Positions 7,808-19,529 of a DNA stretch of 64,000 nt are shown one piece after another; within the stretch, counting starts at the first letter, position 1; each line of letters begins with the position of its first letter. The stretch is from a bacterium. GTDB lineage: Bacteria; Pseudomonadota; Alphaproteobacteria; Rhizobiales; Aestuariivirgaceae. Under the pieces are notes generated by a model. That model saw only the letters and a list, made by a program, of their open reading frames with translations. It was not told the origin of the DNA and did no database searches. The stretch is taken from the NCBI GenBank assembly GCA_022842165.1, contig JALHQC010000014.1, forward strand, positions 1 through 64,000, read 5' to 3'. The position numbers and the translations under genes are program-made.

Positions 7808-8635
7808 ATGAGCGATGACTTCGCAGACTGGATCGGCCGCAGCATAACGCGCGATGACGTGGTGACGCCGCGCCTTCTCGCCGAATACCGCGCTGCGATG
7901 GCGCCCTGGCTGTTCGAGCAGGATGCACCCGGCATCTGCCCGCCGGGCCTGCATTGGGGCCTCGCCCCCGCCATGCCCGGCTATGATGAAACCGGCCCCG
8001 ACGGTGCCGAAGCAAAGGGACTGTTCCTGCCGCCCATTCCGCTGTCGCGCCGCATGTGGGCGGGGGGTTCCATCGAGACGTTGCAGCCGATCCCGATCGG
8101 GCAATCGGTCAAGCGCACCTCGCGCATCGCCGATATCAAATTCCGGCAGGGCAGCGCCGGGCGATTGTATGTCGTCTCCGTCAGCCATGAGATTGCCAGT
8201 GGCGACGCGCTGCTCGTCCGCGAACGGCAGGACCTCGTGTTCCGCGAGGGCGCGCCGAAGTCGGTTGCGGGTTCCGGTGATCCAAGGCCAGCGCCGGGTT
8301 CAGGCTGGGCCATCGAACCCTCGCCGCTGCTGCTGTTCCGCTTTTCGGCCTTCACCTTCAACGGCCACCGCATCCACTACGATGTGAACTATGCGGCGGA
8401 GGAAGGCTATCCCGGACTGGTCGTTCACGGGCCGATGCAGGCAGCCCTGATGCTCAATCGCATTTCGCAGGCGCTGGGGCATGTGCCGGAACGTTTCGAC
8501 TACCGCTGCGTGGCGCCGCTGTTTTCCGGAAACACTTTCGAAGTGGCGCATGATCAATCCGCGTTGACCACGCGGATCATCCGGCACGACGGCGTTACGA
8601 CGGCGGAAGGCCAAGCTCACGTTCGAGGAACATGA
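7808..8635 (+). CDS. MaoC/HTD2-family enoyl-CoA hydratase (mesaconyl-C4-CoA hydratase-like)
   Basis: 275 residues with two hotdog folds. The N-terminal half is a FAS1-like dehydratase domain (PGICPPGLHWGLAP ... RRMWAGGSIE); the C-terminal half carries the hydratase signature FSAFTFNGHRIHYDVNYA followed by GYPGLVVHGPM, with the Asn/His catalytic region intact. The family includes mesaconyl-C4-CoA hydratase and 3-hydroxyacyl-thioester dehydratase 2. It stands alone; no CoA-transferase or lyase is adjacent, so the acyl-CoA substrate is unknown. Its last 41 bp overlap, tail to tail, the end of the Nudix gene. Confidence 0.85.
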   Translation: MSDDFADWIGRSITRDDVVTPRLLAEYRAAMAPWLFEQDAPGICPPGLHWGLAPAMPGYDETGPDGAEAKGLFLPPIPLSRRMWAGGSIETLQPIPIGQSVKRTSRIADIKFRQGSAGRLYVVSVSHEIASGDALLVRERQDLVFREGAPKSVAGSGDPRPAPGSGWAIEPSPLLLFRFSAFTFNGHRIHYDVNYAAEEGYPGLVVHGPMQAALMLNRISQALGHVPERFDYRCVAPLFSGNTFEVAHDQSALTTRIIRHDGVTTAEGQAHVRGT

Positions 8636-9179
8636 TCAGCATGACCGTCTTGGCATCGACGATCTCGCCTCGCCGCAGCATGCCGCGCAGCTCCGCGAAG
8701 GGCATTTCCACCACTTCGATATCCTCGCCCTCGTGAGCCTGCCCGCCGCCGCCGCCCGTCCGGTCCTCATGCGAGTAGTCGGCGAGGAACATGGTAAGCC
8801 GCTCCGTCACCGCGCCCGGCGTCATGAAGGTGCTGGCCATCTGCCGCAGGTTTGACAGGCGAAAGCCAAGCTCCTCTTCAGCTTCACGCCTGGCGCAATC
8901 TGCCGGGTCATTGCCGTCCAGCAATCCGGCGCAGGTCTCGAGGATGAAGCCATCCTCGCCATAGAGATGAACCGGAAGGCGGAATTGCCGCACCAGCAGG
9001 ACGGTGCCCCGCGCCTTGTCATGGGGCAGCACGGTTGCGCCATGGCCGTGGTCATGCACCTCGCGCACCAGCATGTCCGCCGTGCCATCCTGCCGCGTAT
9101 ACCGGATCGTGAAGCGGTCGAGCTTTGCCCAGCGGTGCGACAGTGGTTCGACGGCCTCGATCTTCACGCGCTCGCTCAT
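8595..9179 (-). CDS. Nudix hydrolase, NudK/ADP-sugar pyrophosphatase type
   Basis: 194 residues with a Nudix box GLLDGNDPADCARREAEEEL (about 88-107) and a following Gly-Phe; the first acidic position is Asp instead of the more usual Glu. The overall layout (N-terminal strand domain, box, and a GAVTERLTMFLADY segment after it) matches NudK and ADP-ribose/ADP-sugar pyrophosphatases. The ATG overlaps the stop of the glgX/malQ gene (ATGA), so it is the last, translationally coupled gene of the glycogen operon. That position suggests hydrolysis of a nucleotide sugar such as ADP-glucose, which is inference. The 3' end overlaps the convergent hydratase gene by 41 bp. Confidence 0.88.
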   Translation of the reverse strand: MSERVKIEAVEPLSHRWAKLDRFTIRYTRQDGTADMLVREVHDHGHGATVLPHDKARGTVLLVRQFRLPVHLYGEDGFILETCAGLLDGNDPADCARREAEEELGFRLSNLRQMASTFMTPGAVTERLTMFLADYSHEDRTGGGGGQAHEGEDIEVVEMPFAELRGMLRRGEIVDAKTVMLIMFLERELGLPPS

Positions 9180-12100
9180 GCCGGGCGTTCCTTCTTCACG
9201 GCATCAATGATGCTGCGGGCGAGGGGTTCCTCCATCATGTCATCGATGGTGCCGGTAAGACGCCGCCGCCAGTTGGGCCGCTCGGTATCGGTGCCCGGAA
9301 CATTCAAGGGCTCGCTCTCGCCAGCAAGATCATCCGCCTGCACCAGCATCACCTGCGAGGGCGTGCGGGCAACAAAGCCATGCACCGCCGCAGCGGTGGC
9401 GCCGGCGATTTCGTCAAGATGCCGGATCTCGTCATTGCGTTCAGCCCGGCGGCGCCGGGCCTCGTCCTCCGAAAGCTGGCCGAGTTCTTCCGAGATCGCG
9501 ATATCGCGCGCCGCACGCCAGCCCGCATAGGTTGGAAGGTCATGCGAGGCAAGGCAGGTGAGGGCATGCGCCGGATAGGCTTCGGGCGGCTTGAAGCTGG
9601 AACCGTCGCGCTCGAACCACAGCACGCGATAGGAAAAGATATGGGCCGCCGCGAGCTTCTCGCGCAGGCCATCGGGAATCGTCCCGAGATCCTCGCCGAC
9701 GATGAGGCAGCGGCTGCGCTGGCTTTCGATGGCGGTGACTGCGATCAGCGCATCCATGGGGAAGCGCACATAGGCGCCATGGCGGCCTTCACTACCGCGC
9801 GGCACCCAGAACTGCCGCGCGAATCCGAGGATGTGGTCGATCCGCAGCGCTGCCGCATGGCGCATGTTGGCAGCAAGGATCGTTCGCATCGGGGCATAGT
9901 TTCCGGCGGCCAGCGCCAGTGGCGAGAAGGGCGGCAGGTTCCACACCTGGCCGGCCCGTGAGAAGGGATCGGGCGGTGCCCCGATCGACACGCCGTCCGC
10001 AAACTGCTGCGGGGCTTCGGCGATCTCGCCGCCGTCGAAGGCGCAGCCAAGTGCAAGGTCGCGATAGAGGTTGTGATGCGTGGCGGCTTCGCGCAATTGC
10101 TGGTCGGCAATCCACTGCAGGAAGCCGCGATAGGCGATGCGCGCCGGCGTCGGCGCCTCGCCGCCAAGCATTGCTTCGAACCTGCCATGCGCGGCCAAGG
10201 CCGCGCCACCATCCTTCGCAAATTCATCAAGCGATGGATCGCCTCTGAACTCTCCGAAGGCCGTTTCGAGAATGGCGCTCTTTGCCGCCCAGACGGCGGC
10301 GTAGTCGACATATTGAAGTGTCTCCAGTGCGGCGAATGCGGCACGGGATTTCGCAGCCATGGCCCTGGCCTTTGGAAAACCAAACCGCTCGAGCAGCTTT
10401 GTGGTGTTGATGTAGATCGGGTCGATAAAGCGCCGGTCCGATGGCTGGTAGGGGCTGGCGCGGCTGCGATCTGTCGGAAACAAATGATGCAGCGGATTGA
10501 TCCCGGCATAACGCCCGCCGATCTGTTGCGTGACATCGGCGAAGCGCCGCAGCGTCTCGAAATCGCCGATGCCTTCATCGCCGCGATGCCGCAGGGCATA
10601 GAGATGCGAGGCAAGCCCGAACACCCGTGCACCATTGGCGATATCGTCAGGCAAGTGACAGGCACCGGGGCTGACGATGATGCTGCGCTTCGACGTATCG
10701 TCCTCGCTGCGCGCTTCGTAATATCCGGCAGTCAGATGAACCTCAGCCGCATCGCCGGGTTTCACCTCAATCCTGCGTGTTCCGCCAAGCTCGTCTGTGA
10801 GATGAATGATCTGCCGGCGATCGGATGCCGGGGCGATCCTTACCTTCCGCCGCGCATCCGCGATGATGGGTTGCGGCCTGACGTGCAAGGCCTGGAGTGC
10901 TTCCTCCGCATCGTCGGCGGTCGCATGCGGAAGCCGCATTGCCGACAGAAGGCTTCGCAAGGTCTCGGGCGTTACCGTGTGATGAGTGCCATCCACTTCC
11001 CACCAGTCGCGCTCGATTCCGGCTTCGCTGGCGACCTGGCGCAACGCATCGTCAGACACGCCCACCTGCCTCACGCGCTCCTCGGCGAAAACGGCAACGC
11101 AGCCCGGCTGAAGTGTCTCACCGTCTCCGGTGCGGAGAAGAACAGTCCAGCGATAACCTTCTCGCAGCGGGAGCGGCGGTACGATTGCTCGCGGTGTGCG
11201 GTTGAACCACAGGGCGATGCGGGAAGCCTGATCCGCCAGCGCGAGGCCTATGACGCCCGTATCGGGCTCGTGCCAGTTGAGCGGTGCACCGTCCTCGCCA
11301 AGCCATTGCGCGTCGGGAAACCGGCTCCCTGCAAGGTTGTGGCCGGTCAGAAACCTGTCGGCATGAAGCAGCGGCTGCGATTGCCGGAGCTTCATCAGCG
11401 AGGCGGTGAAATCGATCAGCGTCTGGTCGGCCATGTTCCAGTCGAGCCAGGTCGTCTCATTGTCCTGGGCATAGGCATTGTTGTTGCCGCGCTGGGTGCG
11501 GCCGAACTCGTCGCCCGCCGTCAGCATCGGCGTGCCGCGCGAAAGGAAGAGTGTCGCCAGCAGCGCCTTGACGTCGCCCCCCGGCCATGTCGGCTCATGC
11601 GCATTGCCGTCGCGGTTCTGCTCGCCATTCGCGTGGTTGTTCTTGAGCGTATAGGTGACTGTATCGCGCAGTGTGAAACCGTCATGCGCGGCGACATAGT
11701 TGACGCTCGCGGATGGCGGCCGGTGTGGGGCGAAGATGTCTGACGATCCCGTCAGCCGCGTCGCCAGTGCGCCGGCCGCATGCGCGTCGCCCCGCCAGAA
11801 GCGGCGCACATCGTCGCGGTAGCGGTCGTTCCACTCCTGCCAACGGGCAGGGAATTTCCCGAGTTGATAGCCGCCGGGTCCTACGTCCCACGGTTCCGCG
11901 ATCATGATCAGTTGCGAGAGAAGCGGGTCCTGCTCGATGGCGGCGAGCAGCGGCGCGTTTGCGTCGAAGCCGGAAGCCCTTCGGCCCATCACCGGCGCCA
12001 GGTCGAAGCGGAAGCCGTCGATGCCGGTGCGCCTCACCCAGATGCGCATCGCATCCATCGCCAGTTGCATCACCGGGCGCTCGTCCAGCGCCAGCGTATT

Positions 12101-12949
12101 GCCGCAGCCCGTGTCGTTCACCAGCCGGCCTTGGGCGTGGCGATAGTAGAGCGCGTTATCGAGCCCGCGCAGCGAGAGGACGGCGCCATGCTCGTCGCTC
12201 TCGCCGGTGTGGTTGAAGACGACGTCGAGAATGACGCGTATGCCTTCGCCGTGAAGCGCATCGACGGCGGCGCGGATCTCGGCAAGCCCGCCGGGCGCAA
12301 GCCGTGGATCGGGGGCAAGAAAGCTCACGGGGTTGTAGCCCCAGGCATTCGAAAGCCCGCTGGGCGGCAGATGCCGTTCGTCGGTCCAGGCGGCAATCGG
12401 CATCAGTTCGACCGTGTCGACGCCGAGCCGCTTCAGATGCGCGATGACGGCGGGATGGCTCAATGCCGCAACGGTGCCACGCTGCTCCGGCGCGATTGCT
12501 GGATGGAGCTTGGTGAAGGCCTTGACTGGAATCTCATAGATGAAGCGCGGGCGATGTGGCGGCAACGGCCGTGCATCGGCAGGAGCGTTAATGACGATGC
12601 CCTTGGGTACGAGTGACGAAGTGTCATGGCCCCGCAGGGCGAGATCGGAATGATGCCTGAACGCAGCATCGACGGCGAGCGCATAAGGATCGATCAGCAG
12701 CTTCGAGACATCGAAGCGGTGGCCGTTTTCAGGCTCCCATGGCCCCTCGGCGCGGAAGCCATAGCGTGTGCCGGTGCCCACTCCGCTCACGAAACCATAG
12801 TGAAGGTCGCCCAGCCGCTGCGGCAGGGCAATGCGCGCAACCTCCTCCTTCTCTTCGTACACGCAGAAGAACATGCGCGAGGCATTGCGCGAGACGACGG
12901 CGACACTGACGCCGCCCTCTGCCAGCCTCACGCCGGGTGGAGGCGCCAC
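9176..12949 (-). CDS. glgX/malQ: Fused glycogen debranching enzyme (GlgX) and 4-alpha-glucanotransferase (MalQ)
   Basis: 1257-residue two-enzyme fusion. Residues 1 to about 615 are GlgX: an N-terminal CBM48-like domain and a GH13 barrel with nucleophile Asp316 (GIDGFRFDLA), acid/base Glu352 (IMIAEPWDV) and Asp423 (NYVAAHDGFTL). Residues about 625-1257 are a GH77 amylomaltase: SPYQPSDRRFIDPIYI, nucleophile Asp1038 (AALRIDHILGF), acid/base Glu1086 (LIVGEDLGTIPDGL) and Asp1137 (ASHDLPTY). Both active sites are complete and no frameshift is seen. GlgX removes short branches from phosphorylase-trimmed glycogen; MalQ would recycle the released maltooligosaccharides into longer chains usable by GlgP. 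It is 23 bp downstream of pgm and overlaps the Nudix start by four bases. Confidence 0.95.
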   Translation of the reverse strand: MAPPPGVRLAEGGVSVAVVSRNASRMFFCVYEEKEEVARIALPQRLGDLHYGFVSGVGTGTRYGFRAEGPWEPENGHRFDVSKLLIDPYALAVDAAFRHHSDLALRGHDTSSLVPKGIVINAPADARPLPPHRPRFIYEIPVKAFTKLHPAIAPEQRGTVAALSHPAVIAHLKRLGVDTVELMPIAAWTDERHLPPSGLSNAWGYNPVSFLAPDPRLAPGGLAEIRAAVDALHGEGIRVILDVVFNHTGESDEHGAVLSLRGLDNALYYRHAQGRLVNDTGCGNTLALDERPVMQLAMDAMRIWVRRTGIDGFRFDLAPVMGRRASGFDANAPLLAAIEQDPLLSQLIMIAEPWDVGPGGYQLGKFPARWQEWNDRYRDDVRRFWRGDAHAAGALATRLTGSSDIFAPHRPPSASVNYVAAHDGFTLRDTVTYTLKNNHANGEQNRDGNAHEPTWPGGDVKALLATLFLSRGTPMLTAGDEFGRTQRGNNNAYAQDNETTWLDWNMADQTLIDFTASLMKLRQSQPLLHADRFLTGHNLAGSRFPDAQWLGEDGAPLNWHEPDTGVIGLALADQASRIALWFNRTPRAIVPPLPLREGYRWTVLLRTGDGETLQPGCVAVFAEERVRQVGVSDDALRQVASEAGIERDWWEVDGTHHTVTPETLRSLLSAMRLPHATADDAEEALQALHVRPQPIIADARRKVRIAPASDRRQIIHLTDELGGTRRIEVKPGDAAEVHLTAGYYEARSEDDTSKRSIIVSPGACHLPDDIANGARVFGLASHLYALRHRGDEGIGDFETLRRFADVTQQIGGRYAGINPLHHLFPTDRSRASPYQPSDRRFIDPIYINTTKLLERFGFPKARAMAAKSRAAFAALETLQYVDYAAVWAAKSAILETAFGEFRGDPSLDEFAKDGGAALAAHGRFEAMLGGEAPTPARIAYRGFLQWIADQQLREAATHHNLYRDLALGCAFDGGEIAEAPQQFADGVSIGAPPDPFSRAGQVWNLPPFSPLALAAGNYAPMRTILAANMRHAAALRIDHILGFARQFWVPRGSEGRHGAYVRFPMDALIAVTAIESQRSRCLIVGEDLGTIPDGLREKLAAAHIFSYRVLWFERDGSSFKPPEAYPAHALTCLASHDLPTYAGWRAARDIAISEELGQLSEDEARRRRAERNDEIRHLDEIAGATAAAVHGFVARTPSQVMLVQADDLAGESEPLNVPGTDTERPNWRRRLTGTIDDMMEEPLARSIIDAVKKERPA

Positions 12950-12972
12950 CGTAATGCTTGATGACGCGTAGT

Positions 12973-16027
<3,055 letters not shown>

Positions 16028-16028
<1 letters not shown>

Positions 16029-17290
16029 CAGGAGAGCCGGTCGATCATCGGCTGGGTGATCAGGCACACGCCGTTGGCCGTGCGGCGGAAGCGCTTGGCG
16101 TCGAATTCGGGGTCCTCGCCCACGACGAGCCCCTCGGGGATGTTGACGCCGCTGTCGATCACCACCCGCTTCAGCGAGGAATTGCGCCCCACATTCACAT
16201 GCGGCAGCACCACCGCCTGCTGGAGCAGCGAGAACGAATTCACCTTCACACCGGTGAACAGCAGGCTGTGCAGCACCGAGGAGCCGGACACCATGCAGCC
16301 GCCCGAAACGAGCGAGGCGACGGCCTGGCCGCGGCGGCCTTCGATGTCGTGCACGAATTTGGCGGGCGGCGTCACCTCGCCATAGGTCCACACCGGCCAG
16401 TTCTGGTCATAGAGGTCGAGCGCGGGAAGCGTTTCGGTCAGGTCGATATTGGCTTCCCAATAGGCATCGACTGTTCCGACGTCACGCCAATAGGCCTCCG
16501 CCTCCTGTGCCGAACGCACGCAGGACTGCGTGAAGCGATGCGCCACCGCCTTGCCGCCGCTGACGATATTCGGAATGATGTCCTTGCCGAAATCGCGGCT
16601 GGAATGGGGGTCGGCGGCGTCGCGGCGCAACTGGTCGGCGAGGAAATTGGTCTCGAACACATAGATTCCCATGGATGCCAGCGCCATCTCCGGGTTGCCG
16701 GGAATGCCGGGCGGATCCTTGGGCTTCTCGAGGAAGGCGGTGATGCGGTTGTTGGCGTCCACATGCATCACGCCGAAGCCCGTCGCCTCCATGCGCGGCA
16801 CCTCGAGGCAGCCGATGGTGACATCGGCGCCCGAGTCGACGTGCTGCTGCAGCATCAGCTCGTAGTCCATCTTGTAGATATGATCGCCCGCCAGGACGAC
16901 CATGTACTTGACCTTGTAGGTCTCGATGATGTCGAGGTTCTGGTAGATGGCATCCGCCGTTCCCGCATACCACTGGTCTTCGGAGACACGCTGCGAGGCG
17001 GGGAGAATGTCGAAGCTCTCGTTGCGCTCCGGCCGGAAGAAGTTCCAGCCGCGCTGCATGTGGCGGATGAGGCTGTGCGCCTTGTATTGCGTGGCAACGC
17101 CGATGCGGCGGATGCCGGAATTCAAGGCGTTGGACAGCGCGAAGTCGATGATGCGGGATTTGCCGCCGAAAGGCACCGCAGGCTTGGCCCGGCGGTCGGT
17201 CAGTTCCATCAGGCGGCTGCCGCGGCCGCCCGCCAGCACATAAGCCATGGCGTCACGCGCCAGCGGCGCTACCTTGCGAAGTTCAGCCAT
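16028..17290 (-). CDS. glgC: Glucose-1-phosphate adenylyltransferase
   Basis: 420 residues. The N-terminal nucleotidyltransferase domain shows [23 protein letters not shown] (allosteric and ATP loops, about 16-38), the catalytic [13 protein letters not shown] region, and GFGVMHVD. The C-terminal third (from about 300) is a left-handed beta-helix with hexapeptide-like repeats (VVSGSSV-type, [22 protein letters not shown]). It makes ADP-glucose, the committed step of bacterial glycogen synthesis, and is normally allosterically controlled by glycolytic intermediates. It precedes glgA with a one-base overlap and follows glgB by 33 bp. Confidence 0.96.
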
Positions 17291-17323
17291 CCTCTATTCT
17301 CCCTTGGGTCCTCAGTCGTCTTC

Positions 17324-19519
17324 TTATGGTTCATGCACGAAGAACAGCGTTGCCAGCGGCGGCAGTGTGACCTTGGCACGCGCCGGCTTTCCATGGCTCG
17401 GCTCGGCGTGCCCCAAAATGGCGCCCATGTTGCCCATGCCGCTTCCGCCATAGACCGCCGCATCGGTGTTGAGGATTTCACGCCATTGCCCGGCGGCTGG
17501 CAAGGGGAGAACATAATTCTCGCGCGGCACCGGCGTGAGGTTGCTGACGACTGCGACGCTTGGGGTTCCCTCGCCAGAATGCCGCGCCCAGGCGAAAACC
17601 GAATTCTGGGCGTCATCCGCCACCAGCCATTCGAAGCCTTCCGCCTCGCAATCCCGCGTGTGAAGGGCGGGAATGCTGCGGTAGAGGCGGTTGAGATCGC
17701 GCACCAGCGACTGCACCCCCTTGTGCGGCGCATGGTCCAGCAAATGCCAGTCGAGGCTGCGGGCTTCCGACCATTCATCCCAGGGTGCGAACTCCTGCCC
17801 CATGAAGAGGAGCTTCTTGCCCGGATAGCCCCACATGAAGGCGTAATAGGCGCGGAGGTTGGCGAATTTCTGCCACGCGTCGCCCGGCATCTTGGTCAGC
17901 AGCGAGCCCTTGCCATGCACCACTTCGTCGTGAGACAGCGGCAGCACGAAATTTTCCGAGAAAGCATAGAGGAGCCCGAAGGTCAGTTCATTGTGATGGT
18001 GCCTGCGGTGGATGGGCTCGCGCTTCATGTATTCGAGCGTGTCGTGCATGAAGCCCATGTTCCACTTGAAGCCGAAGCCAAGGCCTCCCGTGGAGGTGGG
18101 GCGCGACACGCCGGGAAACGAAGTTGATTCCTCGGCGATCGTCATCGCGCCGGGGTTCTGGCCATAAGCCTCGTGGTTCATGCGCTGCAGGAAGGAGATG
18201 GCTTCGAGATTTTCGCGCCCGCCGTGAATGTTGGGCACCCACTCGCCTTCCTTGCGCGAATAGTCGAGATAGAGCATCGAGGCCACCGCATCGACGCGCA
18301 AGCCATCGAGGTGATAGCGCTCGAGCCAGAACAGCGCGTTGTTCAGGAGGAAGCTCAGCACCTCCCGGCGGCCGAAATTGTAGATCGCCGTGTTCCAGTC
18401 CGGATGATAGCCCTGGCGCGGGTCTTCATGCTCGTAAAGTGCCGTGCCATCGAAGCGAGCCAGCCCGTGCTCGTCGGTCGGGAAGTGGGCTGGCACCCAG
18501 TCGAGGATGATGCCGATCCCGGCCTTGTGCGCGCGGTCCACAAATCGCGCGAAGCCTGCGGGGTCGCCGAAACGCGCGGTCGGCGCATAAAGTCCGGTCG
18601 GCTGATAGCCCCAGGATGGATCGAAGGGGTGCTCGGTGATCGGCAAGAGTTCGATATGCGTGTAGCCCATGTCGGCGACATAGGGGATCAGCGTATCGGC
18701 CAGTTCGTCATAGCTCAGGAAGTCGACGCCGTCCTTTCGCCGCCACGAGCCCAGATGCACTTCATAGGTTGATACCGGCTGGCGTCGGTGATCGCGTTTC
18801 GAGCGCTCCGCGAGATAGGCCTGGTCGTGCCATTGAAACTGGTTCGTGCGAGCGACTTTCGACGCCGTCTTGGGCCGCATCTCGGCGGCAAAGCCGAAGG
18901 GGTCGCTTTTCAGCGGCAGCAGTTTTCCCTCGGCATCCAGCAATTCATACTTGTAGGATTGGCCGGCACTGGCGCCCGGTACGAAGATTTCCCAGATGCC
19001 GGTGTTGAGGCGTTTCCGCATCACATGACGGCGGCCGTCCCAATTGTTGAAATCGCCGACGACCGAGACGCGCGCAGCGTTCGGCGCCCATACGGCGAAG
19101 TGCACGCCGTCATGGCCTTCGTGATGGAGTGGATGCGCGCCCAGCTTGTCGTAAAGCCGGAGGTGGTTGCCCTCGCCGATGTAATAGTCATCCATCGGCC
19201 CCAGCACCGGTCCCAGGAGATAGGCATCCGCCACCGTCCAGGTGCCGTTGGCATTGGCCGCCAGATAGTTGAGAACCTGCCGGGATTTGAGCTTCACCGG
19301 GCCTTCGAAGAAGCCGGCATCATGCCGCCTGGCTATCTGTCCCAGGCTCTTGCCGTCAGGCGTCAGCACTTCGAGCGACATCGCACCCGGCACGAAGGCG
19401 CGGACGATCCACTGCTTTCCCTGCTGATGGAGCCCCAGAACCCGGAAAGGATCGCCGTGACGGCCCGAAACGATCGCCTCGATCTCCGCGCCGCTCGTCA
19501 TCCACTCCGGGTCGGGCAT
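17324..19519 (-). CDS. glgB: 1,4-alpha-glucan branching enzyme
   Basis: 731 residues, close to the usual bacterial GlgB length. It has two N-terminal beta-sandwich modules (N1 to about 110, CBM48 about 120-215 including [20 protein letters not shown]) and a GH13 barrel with the nucleophile Asp in [19 protein letters not shown], the acid/base Glu in [16 protein letters not shown] and the transition-state Asp in [15 protein letters not shown]. It introduces alpha-1,6 branches. It begins 10 bp after glgP ends and belongs to the same operon. Confidence 0.96.
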   Translation of the reverse strand: MPDPEWMTSGAEIEAIVSGRHGDPFRVLGLHQQGKQWIVRAFVPGAMSLEVLTPDGKSLGQIARRHDAGFFEGPVKLKSRQVLNYLAANANGTWTVADAYLLGPVLGPMDDYYIGEGNHLRLYDKLGAHPLHHEGHDGVHFAVWAPNAARVSVVGDFNNWDGRRHVMRKRLNTGIWEIFVPGASAGQSYKYELLDAEGKLLPLKSDPFGFAAEMRPKTASKVARTNQFQWHDQAYLAERSKRDHRRQPVSTYEVHLGSWRRKDGVDFLSYDELADTLIPYVADMGYTHIELLPITEHPFDPSWGYQPTGLYAPTARFGDPAGFARFVDRAHKAGIGIILDWVPAHFPTDEHGLARFDGTALYEHEDPRQGYHPDWNTAIYNFGRREVLSFLLNNALFWLERYHLDGLRVDAVASMLYLDYSRKEGEWVPNIHGGRENLEAISFLQRMNHEAYGQNPGAMTIAEESTSFPGVSRPTSTGGLGFGFKWNMGFMHDTLEYMKREPIHRRHHHNELTFGLLYAFSENFVLPLSHDEVVHGKGSLLTKMPGDAWQKFANLRAYYAFMWGYPGKKLLFMGQEFAPWDEWSEARSLDWHLLDHAPHKGVQSLVRDLNRLYRSIPALHTRDCEAEGFEWLVADDAQNSVFAWARHSGEGTPSVAVVSNLTPVPRENYVLPLPAAGQWREILNTDAAVYGGSGMGNMGAILGHAEPSHGKPARAKVTLPPLATLFFVHEP

Positions 19520-19529
19520 CGGCTAGCTC

